Positions 51,752 through 60,400 of a stretch of DNA of 64,000 bases are shown one piece after another (position 1 is the first letter of the stretch; each line of letters starts with the position of its first letter). The stretch covers positions 1-64,000 of the forward strand of contig NZ_JYMR01000012.1 of NCBI RefSeq assembly GCF_000938255.1, given 5' to 3'. The notes beneath the pieces were generated by a model. The model saw only the letters and a list, made by a program, of their open reading frames with translations, did no database searches and had not been told where the DNA came from. Source of the DNA: Bradyrhizobium sp. LTSP849 (GTDB lineage Bacteria > Pseudomonadota > Alphaproteobacteria > Rhizobiales > Xanthobacteraceae). Both the position numbers and the translations under genes were made by a program.

Positions 51752-51904
51752 TTACTCTTTGTCGACCTCTATTCGCCAGCAATGCTCGCAACGGTAGACC
51801 GAAGCCTTACGGTACGATCCCATAGCTCCCATCGTGCTGAAGTAGGTCATAGGGCGGGTGCAAACCTCGCAGGGCCGGTCGGGTCGTCTCTCTTCCGATC
51901 TCAT
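51752..51904 (-). CDS. Small Cys-rich protein, possible zinc ribbon
   Basis: The 50-residue product (MRSEERRPDRPCEVCTRPMT) has CEVC and CEHC pairs separated by a Ser/Met/Tyr-rich stretch, spaced as a zinc ribbon, and ends WRIEVDKE. The upstream ATG at 51955 would add 17 residues without clear features. A copy of the recurring hairpin motif follows its stop. Function unknown. Confidence 0.55.
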   Translation of the reverse strand: MRSEERRPDRPCEVCTRPMTYFSTMGAMGSYRKASVYRCEHCWRIEVDKE

Positions 51905-52041
51905 GTGAGAGCGTATTGCGCAGTCACGGGCTGATGTCTGAGCAAAACTGCTCACCTCAAATCAGGCCACTGCGAAATTCAGCTTAGGCCCCTAGGGATT
52001 AAAACAGGCCAGCGCCAAAATTCACACGTTCGATACAGAGC

Positions 52042-52073
52042 GGCCCCAGTCCGGGGCTCGCGGGACTGGGGCC
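52042..52073. terminator. Strong hairpin, 11-bp perfect stem
   Basis: GGCCCCAGTCC and GGACTGGGGCC form a perfect 11-base stem around GGGGCTCGCG. It is very GC-rich, with CATCTT following on the plus strand. It is suited to stopping transcription between the phage-like genes and the small-gene region. Confidence 0.65.
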
Positions 52074-52369
52074 ATCTTGGAGGCAGAGCGCAGCGCGGGG
52101 TCGGCCTTGCTTTGCGTGGCTGAAAGTGCAGCACACCCGGATTGCCGCCGCTGCTCAATATTGCTCGGGGCGGCCGCCAACGTTAACCGGACCAGGTTCC
52201 ATTGCGTTCCAAGTTGGCCGCGTACGTTAGGCACGAGAAACGGTTTCGCCGCGCCGCGAAAAGAATCGATTTGCGTTTAGATAAGGTCGAGGGGTAGACC
52301 GACCGTACCGGGGCTGGCTGCATATTTCACGTTGATCTTTTTACCCGGTTCGTTTTGACATCAAGCGCG

Positions 52370-52399
52370 GGCCGCAGTGGGATTCCACTGCGGCCTTTT
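52370..52399 (+). terminator. Rho-independent terminator
   Basis: GGCCGCAGTGG and CCACTGCGGCC pair perfectly around GATT and are followed by TTTT on the plus strand. No plus-strand protein gene ends just before it, so it may end a small RNA or an undetected short gene within 52280-52370. Confidence 0.75.
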
Positions 52400-52552
52400 G
52401 CGTGTCTAACGCTTCAACCGCCGGCGGTGCGACATCAGCCGCTGCCGGTCGCGCTTCCGCTCCTCGGCCGCCGCTTCATCCGCCGAACCCTGGGGTCCGC
52501 CTGGACACAAGCACACCCCGGCTGAGTTTCGATAATCACGCCTTACCGAAAC

Positions 52553-52972
52553 TCAGCCCTTATTGCCCTTTGGGAGGCGATCGAGAAATCGATCCTTGAT
52601 TGTCCTCGAGCAGCTCTCCCAAATCGCATCCAAGTCCGCCTCCAGCCTTTCGGCCCGGGCCGCCATACCGGCCTTGGTGCCCTCGCTGATCCGCTTCCTC
52701 ACCTCTGGATCTGCAAGCGCTTCCCGTACACGCTCGCTCATCCGCTGACGCCACACTGGATCTGCGCTTGCATGAGCAGCACGCGCTCGAACCCCTGGAT
52801 CAGCCATTGCCAAACGTGTTCGCTGGCTGATCTTGGCTCGAATAGCAGGATCACTCATTCGATCGCGGATCTTGGCTGCTTGGGCCGCGCGGGCACACGG
52901 ATCCGCCCAGTGCGCCAACGCCTTCGCGCGCATGCGGGCTTTGGTGGCTTCTGTGTGGGGCCGACGTTTCAC
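52553..52972 (-). CDS. Phage protein with NUMOD3-like tandem helical repeats
   Basis: The 139-residue basic protein starts at GTG 52972 (VKRRPHTEATKARMRAKALA) after a GGGGGGAG site. It repeats a helix-turn unit of about 17-20 residues at least four times: DPCARAAQAAKIRDRM, DPAIRAKISQRTRLAM, DPVWRQRMSERVREAL, DPEVRKRISEGTKAGM. The S-D-P-x-x-R-x-K-I-S pattern resembles the NUMOD3 DNA-binding motif of homing endonucleases, but no nuclease domain is present. The C-terminus is charged. A DNA-binding role is inferred. Confidence 0.65.
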   Translation of the reverse strand: MKRRPHTEATKARMRAKALAHWADPCARAAQAAKIRDRMSDPAIRAKISQRTRLAMADPGVRARAAHASADPVWRQRMSERVREALADPEVRKRISEGTKAGMAARAERLEADLDAIWESCSRTIKDRFLDRLPKGNKG

Positions 52973-52985
52973 GTGCAACTCCCCC

Positions 52986-53531
52986 CTACCCCCTTGATCC
53001 GAGTCTGCGAACGCCACCCCCGCTTGCTGAAGACGGTTCGCCGAACGCGGCGGAAACACCGCCCAAACCAGGCGCGCCGCCTGAGGGTGCCAGGATTGGC
53101 GGAGCATCCGCCCGCGATTGAGCCTGACGCGGCTGGTCATATGCATGGGTGGACGAGGAGCGCCCCTCCAGCACCGAAATGCGCGCCAGCGCCGCACGCA
53201 TCAGGCCCTTAAGCTCGTTCACCTCTGCACGCAGCTTTTGGGTCTCCGGCAATTTGTCGAGGCTCTCTTGCTCCAAGGCCTCGGCGCGGGCCTCGAGCTC
53301 TGAAATGAACGGCTCGCTGTCCGCCAGCAGCATCAGACCCACAAGGTCGTTCTCTGCCGGCATCGGACCAAATTCCGGCACGATTTCCGCTGGATTCAAC
53401 TGCAGGATTCTCAGGCGGGCGGCATCGTATCGCGGCCTCAATTCGTTGATCCGAGCGATGTCACGACCGGCTTGTGACCTCAGACCCTCGGCCGAGCGAT
53501 GGGAATCTGGGACGATTGCGTCTCTTTGCAT
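52986..53531 (-). CDS. Phage-associated coiled-coil protein, unknown
   Basis: The 181-residue protein has a long helical middle (ELEARAEALEQESLDKLPET, VNELKGLMRAALARISVLEG) likely to form a coiled coil and a Ser/Gly/Pro-rich C-terminal tail (GGAPGLGGVSAAFGEPSSAS). It lies 12 bp after the terminase-like gene on the same strand. I do not recognise a family. Confidence 0.6.
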   Translation of the reverse strand: MQRDAIVPDSHRSAEGLRSQAGRDIARINELRPRYDAARLRILQLNPAEIVPEFGPMPAENDLVGLMLLADSEPFISELEARAEALEQESLDKLPETQKLRAEVNELKGLMRAALARISVLEGRSSSTHAYDQPRQAQSRADAPPILAPSGGAPGLGGVSAAFGEPSSASGGGVRRLGSRG

Positions 53532-53543
53532 TTGTTCGTTCTC

Positions 53544-54071
53544 CTATTCGACGGGTCGTTCACGACTGCGCAGCACCGCACGCAAGACCCGCTCGAGTGC
53601 CGCGAAATCGGCGGGGACTGACTGACTCAGGTCCAAATTTGAAGGGCTGTTAGGCTCCCCGTCGTAACGGAGCAGCGCAGTGAGCGCGCCGCGGTCGTCC
53701 AACAACCTCATCTCGATGTGCTTGGCCAACGCGCCCTCGAGCCGGATGTCGACGAGGAGGACAGGCTGATCGGCCGGAAGAGCATTCGGCCCATTCGTTG
53801 CGATAGCGGCTCGCAGCGGAGGATCGGCACACGCGATGCGCGCCAGTTCCACCAGGATCCGTCCCCGATCGAGCTTCCGCAGGTCGACGATGTGATTGCT
53901 GGCCCTCCTCAACTCCTCCACCCGCGCGATGACGTCAGGCGATTGGGCCAGCCGGTTCTGATTTCCCCGATGCCAGTTATATCCGGCGGCGACCATGGCG
54001 TCGGCGCGGGACTTCCCGTCAGCCAGGGCCTGCGCGAAGAGCTCGTGGCCATGATTGCGCAGCCGCGGCAT
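53544..54071 (-). CDS. Terminase small subunit-like phage protein
   Basis: The 175-residue protein starts MPRLRNHGHELFAQALADGK, whose N-terminal helix-turn-helix (about residues 8-45, AMVAAGYNWHRGNQNRLAQS) closely resembles small terminase subunits (typical MPRLxNPRHExFAQALAxG). The remainder is unlike known terminases. GGAG lies eight bases before ATG 54071. No large terminase gene is adjacent, which is unusual. Confidence 0.55.
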   Translation of the reverse strand: MPRLRNHGHELFAQALADGKSRADAMVAAGYNWHRGNQNRLAQSPDVIARVEELRRASNHIVDLRKLDRGRILVELARIACADPPLRAAIATNGPNALPADQPVLLVDIRLEGALAKHIEMRLLDDRGALTALLRYDGEPNSPSNLDLSQSVPADFAALERVLRAVLRSRERPVE

Positions 54072-54075
54072 CGAA

Positions 54076-54444
54076 CTACGCTCCATTCCCGACGAGAGTG
54101 AAGACGCCGCTGTCGTGGGCGACGACGCCGAGCATCGCCCACTGGCCGGCCGTCTTGGTGAAGCCCTGCTGGCTCTGCAGCACTGCGCCGGCACCGGGGG
54201 CAATCGTGGCCTGGCCGGCGTTGATCTGGATCACAGAGACATTGAAGCCGGCCGGAAGGTTCGCCGGCAGCGTGATCGTACCGCCCGAGGAGCTGTCGAA
54301 CAGGATGATGCCTCCACGGTAGCTCCGATCGAGGGCAACATCGCCGGTCACGCGCGTCAGCGCGGCGCCAAAGCCATAAAAGCGCGATGCCCCAAAGTTG
54401 GTGTCGTAGCCGGAGGAGTTCTTTCGAAAATCTGGCGCAGTCAT
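54076..54444 (-). CDS. Small phage virion-like protein
   Basis: The 122-residue protein is beta-rich (SYRGGIILFDSSSGGTITLP, NVSVIQINAGQATIAPGAGA) with a glycine-rich turn pattern typical of phage tail or decoration proteins, and lies between the giant protein and the terminase-like gene. The exact family is unknown. Confidence 0.5.
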   Translation of the reverse strand: MTAPDFRKNSSGYDTNFGASRFYGFGAALTRVTGDVALDRSYRGGIILFDSSSGGTITLPANLPAGFNVSVIQINAGQATIAPGAGAVLQSQQGFTKTAGQWAMLGVVAHDSGVFTLVGNGA

Positions 54445-54455
54445 TCTGAAATCCT

Positions 54456-57400
54456 CTACTGTTGCGCCGTCGGGACAACCTGAAGACGTCGCTTTTGGGG
54501 TTTCTTCACGCGCTCACCCCCGAATTCGTAGCCATCGGCCTTGGCATCAAACGCGAGGCCAGCGATGTCGGCAGCTGAGCCCTCGCTGATCAACGACTGC
54601 TGCAGCTTGGGGTAGGCCGTGGCCACGGCATCGGTCGTGTAGATTTTAGCGGTCGCATACCGCGCCGCGATCTCGTCAGCCACCAACGGCGAAAGAGCTC
54701 GGATTTTGTCCATCGACGCTTGAGGGCTGATTAGCGGCCGGTCTGTGTACCCCGGCTCTTTGATGATGACGAAGGCGTTGCGCATCTCGACCTGGGCGAG
54801 CTCGCGGATGTTGTCGATCAGGTCCCGACGCGTGCTCGGGTCTATCTTCAGCGGTTCGCGCCCTTCGAACGTGTTGAAGGTGTTTCCGACCAGGTCCCTC
54901 CGCAAACCGTTCAGCAGCGTCACGGCGTCGGACGCGCGGACGAGGGGATGCAGTCGCTTTTGGTCGGCATTGAAAGCGGGCTTGCCGTCTTCGTCTGCCG
55001 CCGATTTCAGGGTCACGAAAGCCTTTTCGCTGGAAGGCAGCTTGGCGACGAACTGTTGCGCATCAGCGTCGTGGAAGGTCTTCACCAGGTTGTCGTAGCT
55101 GGCAACGTCCTGATTGAATTTGCCGTTGCTCTGACCCATTACGTCCCAGAACTTTGTGGTCACATCCGACGTTCGGGTCGGGTCCTTGATGAAACGACGG
55201 AAGAAGACAGCGTCGTCCCAGTTTGCTGCCGGCGCGTCCTGATCGACGCCCTGCGACAGGGCCATGGCATCGCGGCCCCACGTGCCGAATGCAGCCCCGA
55301 CGGCGTAATCGACCTTGATCGGTGAAACTCCGATGGTGCGACCGATGTACTTGGCGAGCGCACTGGTGCGGTCCGTATATTGCTCGGCCGCGGTCCGGCG
55401 CGCGATCGTGTCCGGGACGATATCCCGGCCCGTAAACAGGCTCTTGCCCGTCGCCAGCTCGATCGGCGTCCTGATGATCGGAATGTCCGTGAGAGGATTC
55501 GGGGGCGCCAGAACGTCCCACGCCGCCTGCACGAACTGTCCCGCCGCACGCGGATCATTCTGCGCGAACCGCTGATAGGCGTATTCGCCGGCCGTAAAGC
55601 CGAGACTGAGCTCAAAGGGTTTCGGCACGAGCAGGACCTTGCCGCCAACTGGGATTACCAGATGGGTTCCCTTCAGCTGAGGGCTGGCATCTCGGTACGC
55701 TTCGCTGCTGGCGTTGAGGGCGGCCCACCCGGCACCGAGTACACCGCCGGCGCCAAACACCTTTCCCCACGAGGCCAGTGCATTGCGGAACGCTGACGCA
55801 TCGGTCGCAAGCACCTGGTCGCTGCGCAAGCGATCGAGCATAGGCTGGACCATCGTCCGGTAAGCCTTATCCAGGCCCTGCAGGTGCGCATTGATGAAGG
55901 GCACGTAGCGCCTAACAGCCTCTGTGCGCGCGCCGTGCCGGGAAAAGTCGAGGAGGTCCGTCGCTTGGAAAGCAGCCTCGATCATGGCTTCGTAATCTGA
56001 GAGCCCCTGCAGCTTCTTGGCCTCGAAGACCTTGCCGAACACAGAATTTCGCGTGCCGGCCTCCGTGAAGGACGCAAGCTCCATCGCGCCCTTGAACGTC
56101 GTCACGCGATTGACGAGGTAGCCCTTCTTGGCCAGCGCGTTGACATCGGCCTCGATCGCGCGCTCGACCGGCGCGATCGAGGAGCCCGGCGAAACGCCGC
56201 CTCCAACGCCATAGAGCCGAGCCGCCTCGCTTTGCGTGAATTCACCGTGGATGCCCTTCATGCCACTCAGGATCGGAACGTAATCGCTGCGCAGCAGCGC
56301 TGTGGCAAACTGATCCCTGATGTAGTTGGACAGGGCAAATGTGGGGTTCGTCACGATGCCCGTGCGCACCAGTGACGACGAAGCCGCGATCACTTCGGAA
56401 AAAAGGTCTGTCATCTTCGCCGGCAACGCCGTCACCAGCTCGTAAAGCGGCAGGCCCTCGGCTTCCGACATGAAGCGCGCCGCACGGAGCTCGCCACCCT
56501 CTTTGTAGAACACGATCGGCTCGCCGCGCTTACCAGTCGGCTCCATCTTGAAGAAAGAGCCGATGATGGGGTCCTCCCCGAAGACGTCAGTCAAAGCACC
56601 CGTTATGAAGGCCGTGTCGTCGCCGTCGATGCCGTGCTTTTTCGCGAGCCGCTCAACGGCGTCGGCAAGGTCGAACGTGTACTGACGGGCTTCCTGGGCG
56701 GGCAACCGTTCAACGTATTTGCCGCCGGCGAGTTTGGCCTCCTCGGCCAAACGCACAAATGAGCGGATGACGTCGTTGTGCTGCAGCGTCCGGTTCACCA
56801 GGAACGTCTGCATCATGATGCTTTCGATCGGGTCCTTGATGTCGCGCGAGGAGCCGGTCATCTGCTTGACGACCTGCGTCATGCCGGGCCCCTCGGGCGA
56901 GGACTCGAAGCCCGACGAAGCCAGTGGTTTGTCCGACATGTCTCGCATGAACGGAACGTAAAACTCTTCGGTCCCTAGCCTTCCGTAGAGCTCGGCCGGG
57001 ATCAGGCCGCCATCATAGGCCTTGCGCAGCAGTTCGCGGGTGTAGGAGTGCACCATATCCGAGGCCTGTCGGAAGGTAGGATTGGCCGCATCGAGATCGG
57101 CCATTGCTCTCGCGGCATCGCCAACTGAAAAAGCTGCGGGCGGGTTCAGGAGGCGACCATCCTTGAACTTCCGCCACAGCACCTCGGCGCGGCGCGCGAC
57201 CATGTACGTGCTGAACTGCTCTTTCTTGACCGGATCCCACTTGCCCCAGCCGCCGGAGTTGCGGCCGCCCGTGGCGGTTTCGAGCGCTGCCGACAGGGAG
57301 GGTCCTTCCGACGCCGTGCTGTGATAGGGCCTCACGCCTTCCATCATGTCGCCGACCGCCGCCTGCTGCGATCGTCCAGCGAGACGCATCAGAACCTCGG

Positions 57401-60400
57401 GATTGTCGGCCGCCTTGAGATCGAGAGGTTTGCCGGTCTGCTCACGGATCGCGCGCGCCAGGTCACGGACGGCGGTCGCAACCGGAGCTCGTTCGTCGAG
57501 GATGGCGCGGTACGCGCTCTGCAGCACCGATTTGACAACGGCAGGCAGACCATCCTCACGAGCTGCAGCAATGCCTTTGGCGATCAATCCGTGGGGCTCT
57601 TCGTCGACGCTGCGCACCACCGAGCCGATCGCATTGACCGAAGGCGCATCGAGATAGGCGCGATACGCTTCGCCGGCCCGATGAATCGTGGCCAGAACAT
57701 CAGGGGCTCTCTTCCGCATGAAATCGCGGAAGGCATTGGTGAACTGCGGAGCATTCTGTTCGGCCCAGGCCGGGTTGCCGATGTAACGGCGGACGAATTC
57801 GGCAAAACCTTCTTTGACATGGACGGACGGATCATAGGCTGCCGGGTTCGTCACCATCGGCCGCAGCTCGGTGGCGAACCGCTCCGTCAGATCGGTCAGG
57901 TCTTTGCCCACCTTGTACTCGATGGCGTGGCCCGCTTCATGTGCCACCACCTCAAAATCCGGCACTTCCCGCACACGAACGACGCCCGTGCCAGGCATGA
58001 AGACGCCCAGCGCCGATCGCGGCCTTACCCTGCCCTCGCGGAGAGGGAAGTCCAGACGCTTGGCCAGATCCATCGCCTGTTGCTGCAGGCTCTGCACGGC
58101 GAGTTGCCGTTGCGCGGACGGCGGCGGCTCAGGCACCGTCGCCACCGCGGTACCCGCATCGATATCGCCAGGAACTCCCTCGGTCGGTCGAGCCTTCTCC
58201 ATTGGCAACCGACCACCGCTTTGGCGACTGCTAAGTGCTGCGAGCCCTGCGTCTGATGCTTGCGATATTTGCCTGTTATCGGAAGCCAGATGCAGAGCTG
58301 CTGCACCCTCGCTGGCCGCGCCCCCGGGCGTGGTTAGGTCGCCGGCAGCTCGGCCTGGCGTTCCTTGATTGCGTCCAGAGAGCGGTTCTCCAGGGCCTCG
58401 GCCGCTGACCGCAGCGTCTTGTCGTTGTATGCGTCTGCCACGCGCCGTGCCGTGCGCGCCATAACCAGAGCCGCTGGTGAGGAAAAGGCCGCCCTCATCG
58501 GTTCGTTTGACATAGCCCTCTGCTCCCTTCCCGGCTGCGAGCGTTTGAACGTCGCGGGCGGTCACCGGCACGAGGCCCAGATCGAGCCCGGCATCGGCCG
58601 TTACTTTGCGCGCCTCTTCGGCATAGAACTGCAGCGCATCGGAGATCCGCTGACCAGCCGCGGCGCGTCGGCCGGACGGATCGTAGAACATCCGCATGAA
58701 CGCTTCCACCGGTTCGCGGAGCCGATCGAAAGCATCCTGTTGATCAAGGAGCGACTGCAGCTTCGCGCCCTTGGCGCGCAGATCCGCCGTCCGCTGAACA
58801 GCCTCCAGGAGCTCGGGCGTGAGGTCCATGTCGGCCCGGACCCTGCCGGTCTCGATCTCGGCGCGCATCTTGGCCCAGTGCGGCGCCGCCGCGACCAGGG
58901 CATTCGAAATGCTCTTGCTGTCGTCGGTCAGCGACTCCGCAATCCGCGTCAGAACATGCGCGTTGCCATAGGCGCGCGCGAGCACCGCGTTGCGAATACG
59001 AGTGAGCCCCTCGGCCGACAGGCCGCCGCCGGCATCGACCATGGCGCCTTGCTCGGTCTGCGGCAGCTTGGCGACGAACGCCCGCGTGAAATCCCGATTT
59101 GCCAGCGCCGCCAGATCCTCGGGGTTGCGGATCAGGTCCAGCGTTTCCGTCGGCAGCAGCCTGGCGTCGGCCAGTGCGCGCTCCGGCGCCGAAAGGCCGA
59201 GCGAGGCGGACTGATTGGCCGCGACCGTGAACGCCTGTCGTTCCTGCGGCGTCAGCTCGGTCAATCGCACGCGGACCAGCACCGGCTCGCGGAAGTGCGA
59301 GACGTCCACGCCCTGCTGCGACAGCCATTCCCGGTACCGCTGCGCGGCCTCGCCGCCCTCCTGGTAGGCGCGGCGGACGGCCATGACGCGGCCGTTGCCG
59401 CTTTCCACCATCGCATCGGGCCCAACGATGGGCGCGCCGCGATCGGCCTCAGAGGACATTCCCAAGCGCTCAGGATCAAGGCGGTTGGCAATATCGGCGA
59501 TCTGTGCCTGGCTTGCGGCCCTATCCCGATCGCGCGGCTGCAAGGCCTGGTCGAAACCTTCGTCGGACGATGCCTTAAGGTCGGAGACCTCGATGACGCG
59601 GGGCGCTACATCGATGGATTTCCCGTCGGCGACCGCCACGCGATGAGCAGCCATCTTGGGGACGGCGTCGCCGGGCAGATTAGCCGCCCGAGCTTCCGCC
59701 GCCGCCGATGAACTCGCGGTACCGATCTCTTTGATCTTGTTGCCTGGATGCATACCGCGATAGGCGGTCACCCCGTTTAACTGCTCCGGCCTCCAGAGTT
59801 CGATCGGATGCGCACCGATTGTTGGCGTGTCCGAAACCTTGATGTTGCGCGATCCCGGCGAGATACCCCAACGGTCCTCACGTTCGTTCCACGTCGCCAG
59901 CGACATGGTGCCATCGCCATGATCGACGACACGCCATCGCGTGTCTTGTGGCGCTCCAAATGCGCCAATCTGATCAGACGAAACGTAGACGGTCTTTGCG
60001 CTGCGCTCTTTCGGCCCGGAATCGCCTTCATGCCCGACATCGGAGCGAGCAGCCTTGTCGCGAGTCGTGGTGCCGTCCTCATGGATCTGATAGGTAGATC
60101 CCTTCGCCGTCGTGAAGGTCGCTACACCACCTTCTGAAGTAGCGTTTTTGTCCGGCGCCGCTATGCCTGTCGGCGTCGCCTGGATCTGCGGTCCCGGACC
60201 GCCCGACCGTTCGAGCGGACCAGACAGGAGGTCGGCGAGCTCCTGCATCTGGTAGCCGACAACCTCGTCAGCGTCGTGGCCGCCTCCGTAGCGCTTGATC
60301 CGCTCCTTAAACACGTCACGAAGGAATTCCTGCGGATCGCGTCCGGCGCGCTTCTCCTCATTCAATGCGGTCAGCATCGTCAGGACGGTTTCTCGCTCTT

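Larger units (their letters stand above)
51956..52552. other. Gene-free stretch between small-gene region and phage genes
   Basis: About 600 bases without a convincing gene. It holds two strong hairpins (52042-52073 and 52370-52399) and a partial copy (51964-51990) of a GGCCACTGCGAAATT motif also seen at 49984. It may carry an untranslated RNA that ends at the second hairpin. I see no clear attachment site or direct repeat marking a phage end. Confidence 0.45.

Noticed and set aside
58365..59711. Plus-strand open frame inside the giant phage gene
   Set aside because: Composition is shadow-like and the minus-strand frame is continuous with recognisable domains through this stretch.
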